Below the pieces are notes generated by a model. It was not told where the DNA came from, ran no database searches, and worked only from the letters and a program-made list of their open reading frames with translations. Shown in pieces: positions 18,642 to 27,315 of a DNA stretch of 64,000 bases. Origin of the DNA: Saccharothrix violaceirubra (GTDB lineage Bacteria > Actinomycetota > Actinomycetes > Mycobacteriales > Pseudonocardiaceae); contig NZ_JACHJS010000001.1 of assembly GCF_014203755.1 (NCBI RefSeq), positions 3,720,001 to 3,784,000 of the forward strand. Reading direction: 5' to 3'. The translations under genes were made by a program, and so were the position numbers. Positions within the stretch are counted from its first letter, which is position 1. Each line of letters opens with the position of its first letter.

Positions 18642-19630
18642 GTCGCGTCGCCCCACCACCGCCGGGCCACCTCGGGGTGCGAACGCAACCAGCCGACCAG
18701 GGCGTTCTCGCCGAACGCGGCGTGCAGCGGGTTGTCGGCGTCCTGCGCGACGCCGCGCGCGGCGGCGGCCAGGTCGGGCGGGAGGTCGATCGGCTCGACC
18801 ACGGCGTCCAGGCGCGGGCCGAGGAAGAACGGCACCGAGTAGCGCTCGACGCCGACCGGCGGGCTGACCACGCGGTGCCGGGTGGCGGTCAGGTAGCCGC
18901 CGGTGGCGATCTCCAGCATCTCGCCGATGTTGACCACGAAACTGCCGGGCACCGGCACGGCGTCGATCCAGCCGTCGCCCGACCGGACCTGGAGCCCGCC
19001 GACGTCGTCCTGCTGGAGCAGCGCCAGGTAGCCGTAGTCCTTGTGCGCTCCCACGCCCTGGTCCCGGTCCGGCCGGCCCGGATAGCGGACGATCTTCACG
19101 TGCGTCGACGCCTCGTCGTCGAACCACCGGTCGAAGTAGTCCTCGGGCTGACCCAACGACGCCGCCAGCGCCCGCAACACCTCCCGGCTCACGCGCAACG
19201 CCTCGGCCTGCCACGCCAACGTCGTCGCGCGCAGTTCCGGCAGGGCGGCCGGCCACTGGTTGGGTCCGATCAGGCGCAACCACAGCGGGTCGTCGGGTCC
19301 GAGGTCGACGACCGGGCGTTCGGGGCCGATGTCGAGCTGTTCGCGCCAGTCCGGCGTGCCGCCGGTGCGCTCGTGGCCGGTCCGCGTGTACCCGCGGAAC
19401 TGGGGCGACCCGACGTTCTCGATCTCCAGCCGCTCCTCCAGCGGCAGGGCGAAGAACCTCCGGGCCACGTCGAAGATCCCGGTCGTCAGCTCCGCCGGCA
19501 CGCCGTGGCCGACGACGTAGAAGAAGCCGGTCACGTGGGCCGCCTCGCGCAGTTCCGCGAGGAACGCGGCACGGTCGGCGGACGGGTCGCGGAACCGGGA
19601 GATGTCGATCAGCGGCAGCGCGGTGCTCAC
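18638..19630 (-). CDS. 2-oxoglutarate/Fe(II) oxygenase, isopenicillin N synthase family
   Basis: A 330-residue non-heme iron oxygenase. Iron ligands: HKD in VGAHKDYGYLAL and His in TATRHRVVSP; 2-oxoglutarate or substrate-binding RxS in ERYSVPFF. The N-terminal DIOX_N region (LPLIDISRFRD, GFFYVVGHGVP) is intact. Coupled by GTGA to the metY-like gene, which suggests a joint amino-acid modification pathway. The specific reaction is unknown. Confidence 0.87.
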   Translation of the reverse strand: MSTALPLIDISRFRDPSADRAAFLAELREAAHVTGFFYVVGHGVPAELTTGIFDVARRFFALPLEERLEIENVGSPQFRGYTRTGHERTGGTPDWREQLDIGPERPVVDLGPDDPLWLRLIGPNQWPAALPELRATTLAWQAEALRVSREVLRALAASLGQPEDYFDRWFDDEASTHVKIVRYPGRPDRDQGVGAHKDYGYLALLQQDDVGGLQVRSGDGWIDAVPVPGSFVVNIGEMLEIATGGYLTATRHRVVSPPVGVERYSVPFFLGPRLDAVVEPIDLPPDLAAAARGVAQDADNPLHAAFGENALVGWLRSHPEVARRWWGDAT

Positions 19631-19697
19631 AGGGGCGAAGCGTAGGCCCGGCGACCCGGCGACGACCGGTTTCCCACATCACGGACACGCTTGCACG

Positions 19698-19713
19698 TTC
19701 CGGTGAACCGGAA
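19698..19713. promoter_or_regulatory. Palindrome in the oxygenase/subtilisin intergenic region
   Basis: TTCCGGT-GA-ACCGGAA is a perfect 7-2-7 inverted repeat 68 bases upstream of the oxygenase start, at the edge of an unusually AT-rich stretch (~19715-19800) that probably carries divergent promoters. TAACGT at 19807-19812 is a possible -10 box for the subtilisin. Confidence 0.5.
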
Positions 19714-19868
19714 TAGGCGCGCGCAGTAACGAGGAACTTCCGAAAACTGCAAATGAAATGTAAAACCCGTAAAACGCAAAAGCTTTCAGGCGGTTCCGGC
19801 CACCCCTAACGTCGATTCCGGGCACCACCGCGGCGCAGACCGCGGAACGAATGCGAGGGAGTTCACCA

Positions 19869-21065
19869 GTGGGCATCAGGACTGTGGGCGTCACGAAGGT
19901 GGGAACGGCCGTCGCCGCACTGGCGGCCACCTTCGCCGCCGTGACGATCGGCGCCGCTCCGGCGCAGGCCGCCGAGGGCGAGGTCGTCGGTCTCGGCGCC
20001 GCCGACTCGATCCGGGACAGCTTCGTCGTGCTGTTGAAGAACGGCCGGGGCGCGGAACAGCGGACCGCGGGCGACCTGGCCGGCCGCTTCGCCGGAAAGG
20101 TCGACCACGTCTACTCGGGCGGCGTCTCGGGCTTCGCCGTCACGTTGTCCGAGCGCAACGCCAAGCGCCTGGCCGCGGACCCGGCCGTGGCGCTCGTCGA
20201 GCAGAACCGCACGGTGCGCGCCGACGGCGTGCAGACCAACCCGCCGTCGTGGGGGCTGGACCGCGTCGACCAGCGCAAGCTGCCGCTGGACAACAAGTTC
20301 TCCTACGCCAACACCGGGCGTGGCGTGAACGTCTACGTGCTCGACACCGGCATCCGCGCGTCCCACCAGGACTTCGGCGGCCGGGTCCGGCAGGGCTACG
20401 ACTTCATCGACAACGACACCGACGGCGACGACGGTTACGGCCACGGCACCCACGTCGCCGCCACCATCGCGGGCACCAAGTACGGCGTCGCCAAGGAGGC
20501 GCTGCTGTACCCGGTGCGCGTGCTCGGCTCCGACGGCAGCGGCACGACCGCCGGCGTGATCGCGGGCATCGACTGGATCACGGCCAACGCCAAGAAGCCC
20601 GCGGTCGCCAATGCCAGCCTCGGCGGCGGCGCGTCCACCGCCGTGGACACCGCCGTGCGCAAGTCGATCACGGCCGGGATCACGTGGACCATCGCGGCCG
20701 GCAACTCGAACCAGAACGCGTCCAGCACCTCCCCGGCCCGCGTGACCGAAGCGATCACCGTGGCGGCGGCCGACAAGACCGACGCACGGGCCTCGTTCTC
20801 CAACTACGGCTCGGTCGTCGACCTGTTCGCGCCGGGCGTGGGCATCACGTCCGCCTGGAAGGACAACGACACCGCCACCTACACCGGCAACGGTACGTCG
20901 TTCGCGGCACCGCACGTGGCGGGCGCCGCCGCGTCATACCTGTCCACGCACACGTCGGCGACCCCGGCCCAGGTGCAGAAGGCGCTGATCGACTCGAGCA
21001 CCCCGAACCTGGTCAAGAACCCCGGCTCGGGCACCCCGAACCGCACCCTCTACCTGGCGCCCTGA
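19869..21065 (+). CDS. Secreted subtilisin-like serine protease (S8, proteinase K group)
   Basis: A 398-residue pre-pro-protease. Residues 1-34 are a signal peptide (cleavage near AQA-A); ~50-118 an I9-type propeptide ([11 protein letters not shown]); ~125-398 the S8 catalytic domain with Asp159 (VLDTGI), His195 (GHGTHVA), Asn279 (AAGNS) and Ser344 ([11 protein letters not shown]). The GTG at 19869 has GAGGGAG upstream; an ATG six codons earlier overlaps that site. A strong terminator follows. Confidence 0.93.
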   Translation: MGIRTVGVTKVGTAVAALAATFAAVTIGAAPAQAAEGEVVGLGAADSIRDSFVVLLKNGRGAEQRTAGDLAGRFAGKVDHVYSGGVSGFAVTLSERNAKRLAADPAVALVEQNRTVRADGVQTNPPSWGLDRVDQRKLPLDNKFSYANTGRGVNVYVLDTGIRASHQDFGGRVRQGYDFIDNDTDGDDGYGHGTHVAATIAGTKYGVAKEALLYPVRVLGSDGSGTTAGVIAGIDWITANAKKPAVANASLGGGASTAVDTAVRKSITAGITWTIAAGNSNQNASSTSPARVTEAITVAAADKTDARASFSNYGSVVDLFAPGVGITSAWKDNDTATYTGNGTSFAAPHVAGAAASYLSTHTSATPAQVQKALIDSSTPNLVKNPGSGTPNRTLYLAP

Positions 21066-21084
21066 CACCCTGACCCCACCCCGA

Positions 21085-21118
21085 GGCACGGCCCGACGGA
21101 TCACCGTCGGGCCGTGCC
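21085..21118 (+). terminator. Intrinsic terminator after the subtilisin gene
   Basis: A perfect 15-bp stem (21085-21099 with 21104-21118) with loop ATCA, 19 bases past the stop codon. It ends five bases before the -10 box of the next gene. Confidence 0.85.
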
Positions 21119-21134
21119 GTCCTACTGTGCCCAG

Positions 21135-21698
21135 GTGTCCTCTTTCCCTTCCGCGGCCCGCAAGGTGCGTGACGACTCCCTGGCCCCGAAGGTCAGGTCG
21201 TGGGCGCTGAGGGAATGCGTCCTGCGCTTCGCGCCCTACGGATTCCTGGCCACCTGGCACCACCTCGTCGTCAACGCGGCCGTGCCCGCCCGTCCCGAGG
21301 ACGACCCGGCGGCGCTGGTACGCGCCCTGGACGAACTGGAAGAGGCCCGCGAGGTCTGGCAGCGGGTCACGCGCGCCTACCGGACGCGGCGCCGGGCGGA
21401 GAAGTCCGTCGGGCGGCGGACCCCGCTGCCCGTCGACCGGTGGCGCAACTCCACGCTGCTCGCCTTCTGCCCCGACTTCACCACCCACCCCACCGAACGC
21501 CTGGTCGTCGTGGTCGTGCGCGTCCTGGCCGGGCACGAGTCCCGGCCGGTCCACTCCGACTCGTGCCGGGCCTGCGGTGCGCCGACCTTCGACCTCGTCT
21601 GCCCGGCGTGCGGCGTGGCCGACACCGACCCGTCGACCCGACGCCCCCGGGAGCCTGCGCACGTGGCCCGCCGGTGGCGTGAGGTGTGGACCGGCTGA
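21135..21698 (+). CDS. Hypothetical protein with C-terminal zinc ribbon
   Basis: A 187-residue protein of unknown function. Near the C terminus CRACG and CPACG, about 10 residues apart, form a likely zinc ribbon. Residues ~55-85 are charged and helical (ALDELEEAREVWQRVTRAYRTRRRAEK). The start is taken as GTG 21135 because TACTGT (21123-21128) lies six bases upstream, a leaderless arrangement; the earlier in-frame GTG at 21114 is inside the terminator stem. Confidence 0.65.
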   Translation: MSSFPSAARKVRDDSLAPKVRSWALRECVLRFAPYGFLATWHHLVVNAAVPARPEDDPAALVRALDELEEAREVWQRVTRAYRTRRRAEKSVGRRTPLPVDRWRNSTLLAFCPDFTTHPTERLVVVVVRVLAGHESRPVHSDSCRACGAPTFDLVCPACGVADTDPSTRRPREPAHVARRWREVWTG

Positions 21699-21699
21699 T

Positions 21700-22287
21700 T
21701 CAGCAGGACCGGGTCGCGAGTACGTACTTCAGGTAGGGACTGTCCGTTTCGATCACGTCGCGCACGGTCGGATCGGCGGTGCCCGGGTCGACCTTCAGTT
21801 CCGAGGACAGGTCGAAGGTCGCACCGCCGCCGCACGGGGCGTAGACGATCGCCGACGGCTCGGGCAGGTAGTCCGCCGTCCACTCCTCGAACACGGGCCC
21901 GGTGAACCAGGACTCCCGCGTGATCGGGGTCGGCGAGCCCTGGACGCGCAGACTCGCCCGGTGCAGTGCCGTCGCTCCCGGCCGCAGGGCGACGAAACCG
22001 GCGTACGTGGCCCGCGCGATGCCGTAGGTGTAGCCCCGGGGCGGGACCACCCGGAGCAGCACCCGACACTTCCGCGTCGCCGCGTCCGGACTCGCCCCAC
22101 CACCGGCCTCGGCGGCGAACCGGCCGTAGGCGGCGCTCACCGTCCTGCCGTCCGGCCCGACCGCGACGGCCAGCGGGGTGCAGCCCGGCGAGCCGGACAC
22201 CACCACCACGTCCACGGCGACCGGCGGCACGGACTGCCCGACCGGCACGACGGTGGACAAGGCAATGAGCGCTGCCATGATCATCAT
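21700..22287 (-). CDS. Secreted DUF4360-like protein
   Basis: A 195-residue exported protein resembling the DUF4360 family of secreted actinobacterial and fungal proteins. The N-terminal signal is MMIMAALIALSTVVPVGQS. Conserved features include four cysteines (GCTPL, KCRVL, PCGGG, RSC at the end) and a GYTYGIARATYAGF strand. The ATG at 22287 has GAGGGG nine bases upstream. It converges on the zinc-ribbon gene with one base between stops. Confidence 0.65.
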   Translation of the reverse strand: MMIMAALIALSTVVPVGQSVPPVAVDVVVVSGSPGCTPLAVAVGPDGRTVSAAYGRFAAEAGGGASPDAATRKCRVLLRVVPPRGYTYGIARATYAGFVALRPGATALHRASLRVQGSPTPITRESWFTGPVFEEWTADYLPEPSAIVYAPCGGGATFDLSSELKVDPGTADPTVRDVIETDSPYLKYVLATRSC

Positions 22288-22436
22288 GACGAACCCCTCG
22301 GAATGCGCGTTCCGGCGACGTTCCACCGTATCCCGCACTCCGAAACCCGGATTCCCCCGCGAAGGCGATCCACGCGGTATCGGGCAGATGCGCCATTCGC
22401 CTCCGCTAAATCGAGAGATTCACCCCGGCCACGAAT

Positions 22437-22483
22437 CCGTGCGGAACTCCGTGTCGATTGTGGTCGACGGAAGTTCCGCACGG
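22437..22483 (-). terminator. Terminator-like hairpin after rox
   Basis: A perfect 12-bp stem (22437-22448 with 22472-22483) starts ten bases past the rox stop; a second small stem GTCGA/TCGAC lies inside the loop. Confidence 0.7.
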
Positions 22484-22492
22484 CCGACCGGT

Positions 22493-23950
<1,458 letters not shown>

Positions 23951-23978
23951 CTACGGCCGGGAATTCTGCGCCGGGAAC

Positions 23979-23999
23979 GGGGTCTTGCCACAAGACCCC
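23979..23999 (-). promoter_or_regulatory. Rifamycin-associated-element-like palindrome
   Basis: Arms GGGGTCTTG and CAAGACCCC with centre CCA: a perfect 9-3-9 inverted repeat upstream of rox. The published rifamycin-associated element is a palindrome of similar size and CTTG/CAAG core found before rifamycin-inactivating genes and needed for their induction by rifamycins. Confidence 0.75.
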
Positions 24000-24034
24000 C
24001 TCTGTGTTATACGTTGAAGTGGGGGAAGAAGCTG

Positions 24035-24697
24035 TCACGAACGCGCGATGAGACGCGCGAGTTCCACCGGCTTCGTATACATGGGCCAATGGCCGGAGTC
24101 GATGTCGACGAACTCCACCCGCCCGGCCTTCGCCAACTCGGGCACCTCGCCCGCCTCGACCCACTTCCGCGCCTGCTCCGGGCCGAACTCCGGACAAACG
24201 ACCACCACCGGCACGTCGTACCGCCGCTCGTCGGTGAGCCGCACGACACCCGTCGCGACACCTTCGGGCACGGGGATCGCCGCGTCCTCGATGGACCGCC
24301 GCGTCGCCTCGTCGAGGTCGGCCGAGTCAGGACCCTCGAACGCGGCCCAGCCGGGAAACGGCATGGCCCCGTCCCGCAACGGGAAGAAGTCCGCGTAGGG
24401 CCTGCCGTCGGCGGCGGGGAATCCACCGACGAGCACGACCCGGGAAACGGCCGGCGGTCGCGCGTCGGCCGCCAACCACGCGAGCGTGGCCGCCGCCGAG
24501 TGCCCGACCACCACGGGCTCGCCGGACGCCGCGTCGACGGCGGCGAGCACGGCCGCCACCTGGTCGTCAAGCGTGGCCCCGGCGTGCGCGGGCAGGGTCA
24601 CCGGCACGGGTCGATGGCCCAGCGACCTGAGCGCGGCGGCGACGTCGTCCCACACCGACCCGTCGAGCCACAGTCCGCCGACGAGCAGGATGTCCAT
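24035..24697 (-). CDS. Alpha/beta hydrolase
   Basis: A 220-residue alpha/beta-fold hydrolase: oxyanion segment LLVGGLWLDGSVWDD, nucleophile Ser in VVGHSAAATLAW, catalytic His in DSGHWPMY near the C terminus. Substrate unknown. The ATG at 24697 follows AGGAGTG; longer in-frame extensions upstream lack coding character. It lies upstream of rox on the same strand, but the RAE-like site between them suggests rox has its own promoter. Confidence 0.85.
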   Translation of the reverse strand: MDILLVGGLWLDGSVWDDVAAALRSLGHRPVPVTLPAHAGATLDDQVAAVLAAVDAASGEPVVVGHSAAATLAWLAADARPPAVSRVVLVGGFPAADGRPYADFFPLRDGAMPFPGWAAFEGPDSADLDEATRRSIEDAAIPVPEGVATGVVRLTDERRYDVPVVVVCPEFGPEQARKWVEAGEVPELAKAGRVEFVDIDSGHWPMYTKPVELARLIARS

Positions 24698-24950
24698 GAT
24701 CTTCACTCCTCCGATGTGGCCGGTCGGCACCAGGCTAGGACCGATTCCGGACGATCCGCTTCCGTACGTGCCCGGGTAGCCAGTACTTCGACCGCGGACC
24801 TGCGCCGGGTCGGGTGCACTGCCACCAAGACCCACCCCTGTCTCCGTATCGGTCGGACGTGGCCGTCGTGCTCCTGCCCGACAGTCGTCCCGATCCGGGT
24901 CTGCGGTGGCCCGCCCATCCGCGCTGCTTTGCCTGCTGTGCATCACAGGC

Positions 24951-24978
24951 ACCCCACGCGACTTCGGTCGCGTGGGGT
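24951..24978. terminator. TTCG-loop hairpin in the 340-base gap before the RiPP-like locus
   Basis: Perfect stem ACCCCACGCGAC with GTCGCGTGGGGT (12 bp) and a TTCG tetraloop, followed by CTTGTGTCT. It insulates the locus at 25038 from the left. I see no gene in the rest of 24698-25037; TACGGT at 25026-25031 is the probable -10 box of the next gene. Confidence 0.75.
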
Positions 24979-25037
24979 CTTGTGTCTGAAGGGAGTCGCA
25001 TCGGCCATGCACCTGCTGTGTGCGCTACGGTGCCGGC

Positions 25038-25694
25038 ATGGATTTCGAGACCGTGGCAGGGAAAACCGTTCAACGCGCCAACATCGACCCGGACGACTTG
25101 ACGGAGGTCGATGCCGCGTTCCGTGGCGAATTCGACTTCGATTCCGTCCACATAGAGAAGGGAGCACAGGTCGATACCTCAGGCGAAGGCGCTATTGTCC
25201 GATCCCTGGTCGGCCCTGTCGACCTATCCGGTTCTCGTCTCGCCCCGGTTGACCTATCGGATGTGCGCTTCGCCGGCGCAGTACTGGCGAACACCGAATT
25301 GACTGACACCACGGCGCGACGGGTGGAGTTCACCCGTTGTCAGGGAATCGGCCTCAGAGTGGTCTTCACCATGGCAGCCGATCTGATCGCCGAGGATTGC
25401 CGGTTCGATTTCGCATCGATGCGGTTCGACAAGATCAAGAACGCGGCCGTGTTCCGCAGGTGTTCCTTCCGCGAAGCCACCTTCGGTGGCGACCTGTCCA
25501 ACATCGTGTTCGATGATTGCGATCTTGTCGATGTGGAGTTTGCGGCCATCCGTGCGGTCGGCTGCGACTTCACCTCGTCCCGCCTGGTGGGCGGAAACGG
25601 GCTATCGACTCTGCGCGGTGCCCGTATCGACCCGGTTCAGGCCGGAACCCTGGGGGTGCAGTTCGCCAGGGAAGCCGGCCTGACCGTGGACTAG
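25038..25694 (+). CDS. Pentapeptide-repeat-like protein
   Basis: A 218-residue protein whose centre (~50-200) is a run of five-residue beta-helix repeats: DLSGSRLAPVDLSDVRFAGAVL, then EDCRF, FRRCSFREATF, FDDCDLVDVEF. The ATG at 25038 lies six bases after TACGGT, so the message is probably leaderless. Its stop touches the stop of the convergent peptide gene. Some pentapeptide proteins (McbG, for example) protect gyrase from RiPP toxins; an immunity role is suggested only by position. Confidence 0.68.
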   Translation: MDFETVAGKTVQRANIDPDDLTEVDAAFRGEFDFDSVHIEKGAQVDTSGEGAIVRSLVGPVDLSGSRLAPVDLSDVRFAGAVLANTELTDTTARRVEFTRCQGIGLRVVFTMAADLIAEDCRFDFASMRFDKIKNAAVFRRCSFREATFGGDLSNIVFDDCDLVDVEFAAIRAVGCDFTSSRLVGGNGLSTLRGARIDPVQAGTLGVQFAREAGLTVD

Positions 25695-25880
25695 CTACTT
25701 CTTGTTCCAGTTGTCCCACGTCGGCCGGTTGTCGAACGGATTCGGGACGTTGTCCCACGTGGGCCGGTTGTCGAACTTCCCGCCTCGCGCGGGAGCGGTA
25801 CCGGTGCCGAGCGCGAGCAACGGCGCGAACCCGTTCTCACGCGAGCGGATGCGTTCGACCAGCGGCGTCGGGCTGCGCAT
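25695..25880 (-). CDS. Candidate RiPP precursor peptide with repeated FDN/WDN core
   Basis: A 61-residue peptide. Residues 1-35 look like a leader (LVERIRSRENGFAPLLALG, ending ARGGK, with a possible GG cleavage site). Residues 36-61 hold two 13-residue repeats beginning FDNRPTWDN at 36 and 49; the second ends WNKK. Motifs FDN, WDN, FDN, WDN, WNK match the aromatic-X-X sites that radical SAM/SPASM enzymes crosslink into three-residue cyclophanes. ATG at 25880, overlapping the 3' end of the radical SAM gene by 44 bases. The peptide is too short for a homology-based call. Confidence 0.7.
   Translation of the reverse strand: MRSPTPLVERIRSRENGFAPLLALGTGTAPARGGKFDNRPTWDNVPNPFDNRPTWDNWNKK
25710..25776 (-). 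repeat. 39-bp-period direct repeat inside the precursor gene
   Basis: A 28-base segment at 25710-25737 recurs at 25749-25776 with one mismatch (CGTC versus CGTG), period 39, in frame. It encodes the duplicated FDNRPTWDN core. Confidence 0.9.
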
Positions 25881-26976
25881 TCTTCAATACCCCTTCAAGT
25901 AAGGCGATCTTGCTGTTTCGGCAGTAGTTCGTCTCGGTGGTGTCCAGCCGGCCCAGTTCGAAATAGCGGTTCGCTGGATGTCCACCGCCGCAGAAGTCGA
26001 AGAACGCGCACGACGCCCGGCAGTTCTCCACCCCCCGTGCGAACTCGGCGATCCAGCGGGACCCCTCACTACGAGCTATGATCTTGTCCAAGCTGTCGAC
26101 CAGAATGCTTCCGGTCGCGAAGCTTCCGTGCGGACCGCTGAATCCAGCCAACTCGGGGGGTATCAACGTCACCGACCCGTCGTATCCGACAGTCGGCAGT
26201 GGGTCGATCGCCGGTCCGGTGCGGATCACAGTCGAGTCATCCCGAAGTACGGCGCCGATGCACCCCAGGGACCTTGCCACTTCACGTATTCGCAGTACAG
26301 GATTTTCGGCCCAAATACGTGTGAGTTCACTCCAGAACCCAATGACCTCTGCGCGGTCGTGCGCGTTTACGGTGGCGTTCACCCCCTCCTGTTCCTCGAT
26401 GTTGACTCCCAGCTCCGAGATTCCGAGACTGGCCGCGAACTCATAGAGTCTGCGTGCCCGCTCGGCGCTCGGATCGGACACGACCGCAATTGCGTGTACT
26501 TCGTGCCCGTGGTCCACCGGTTCCCGGATTCCGCGAACGATTTTGCCGTATGCTGGACGTCCGCTACGGTCTACACGATTCACGTTGTCGGAGTTGTCCC
26601 CGTCAATGCTCACCCCGACATGCACCTGCCGGCCTGCAAGGAACCGGCACCATGATTCATTGATCAGCGTCGCATTCGTCTGAATGCTGTGTTTGACGTC
26701 CATCCCGTTGAAGCAGTCCATGAGCTTCGACAGATAGGTTCGGCCAGTCGCGAGAGGTTCGCCACCGTGCCAACAAACCTCCACGGTGGCGGACGCCGTC
26801 CACGCGCGAATAGAGTCCGCAACTGCTTGCGCAACTTCGATCGACATCCTGTTTCGACGCTGCCGAAAAGGCAGATAGCAGTACGAACAGTCCAGGTTGC
26901 AAAGAGTTTCAGGCTGAAGAACCACCGCACGGGCGGGCAGAAAAAGCTCGTTCCCCGATAAAACCGAGCGGTTCAC
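25837..26976 (-). CDS. Radical SAM/SPASM peptide maturase
   Basis: A 379-residue radical SAM enzyme. The cluster motif CxxxCxxC is Cys26-Cys30-Cys33 (CNLDCSYCY); CWHGGEPL and VGVSIDGD fit the SAM-binding barrel. The C-terminal SPASM-type domain has cysteines 319, 323, 329 and 352, including FCGGGHPANR. Relatives modify ribosomal peptides; some join aromatic rings to nearby side chains. The GTG at 26976 has AAGGGTGA upstream and overlaps the stop of a short upstream ORF (GTGA). Its 3' end overlaps the precursor. Third-position GC is lower than in neighbouring genes. Confidence 0.85.
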   Translation of the reverse strand: MNRSVLSGNELFLPARAVVLQPETLCNLDCSYCYLPFRQRRNRMSIEVAQAVADSIRAWTASATVEVCWHGGEPLATGRTYLSKLMDCFNGMDVKHSIQTNATLINESWCRFLAGRQVHVGVSIDGDNSDNVNRVDRSGRPAYGKIVRGIREPVDHGHEVHAIAVVSDPSAERARRLYEFAASLGISELGVNIEEQEGVNATVNAHDRAEVIGFWSELTRIWAENPVLRIREVARSLGCIGAVLRDDSTVIRTGPAIDPLPTVGYDGSVTLIPPELAGFSGPHGSFATGSILVDSLDKIIARSEGSRWIAEFARGVENCRASCAFFDFCGGGHPANRYFELGRLDTTETNYCRNSKIALLEGVLKNAQPDAAGRTHPLA

Positions 26977-27224
26977 GTTCTCACCCTTCGGACAGTGCCA
27001 GGACCGAACGAGTCGCAGGCATTCACCGACTGAATTCGCCCGGTCGCCTCGGCAGCAACGCAGTACGGTCGAACCATCGCGGGGGCACTTTCGTCGTCCG
27101 TGAATCCTGTGGATCCTCGCACCAAGTCGAGTAGTCCGCCCAGGCGGAAAACAAGCTTGCGTCGTTCCCATGTTGCGAGTTGCACGAACACCCCCGGGGA
27201 TCTGGTCGCATAGACGTTCTTCAT
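26973..27224 (-). CDS. Short ORF translationally coupled to the radical SAM gene
   Basis: 83 codons from ATG 27224 (MKNVYATRSPGVFVQL...), with its TGA overlapping the GTG of the radical SAM gene in GTGA. The overlap, the shared strand and a similar relaxed codon use support a real gene; no domain is recognised. It could be a second peptide, a recognition element or just a coupling ORF. No clear ribosome site precedes ATG 27224; ATG 27245 is an alternative. It otherwise fills most of the divergent gap to the regulator at 27316. Confidence 0.45.
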   Translation of the reverse strand: MKNVYATRSPGVFVQLATWERRKLVFRLGGLLDLVRGSTGFTDDESAPAMVRPYCVAAEATGRIQSVNACDSFGPGTVRRVRT

Positions 27225-27315
27225 GTGCGGGAGAAGTACCGACATCCTTTCTAACAGGCAACCAGAGCCCTTATGCTGGATGCGGTGTTTACAGACGTTG
27301 ACAATCGGGGGCATC

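Noticed and set aside
18641..19688. 763-codon fusion of the metY-like gene with upstream DNA
   Set aside because: The upstream part is the oxygenase gene read in the wrong frame; GTG 18641 in GTGA overlap is the natural start.
12635..21065. Specialised-metabolite cluster around the LAL regulator
   Set aside because: No PKS, NRPS, terpene or other assembly enzymes are present; neighbours are single secreted proteins and enzymes.
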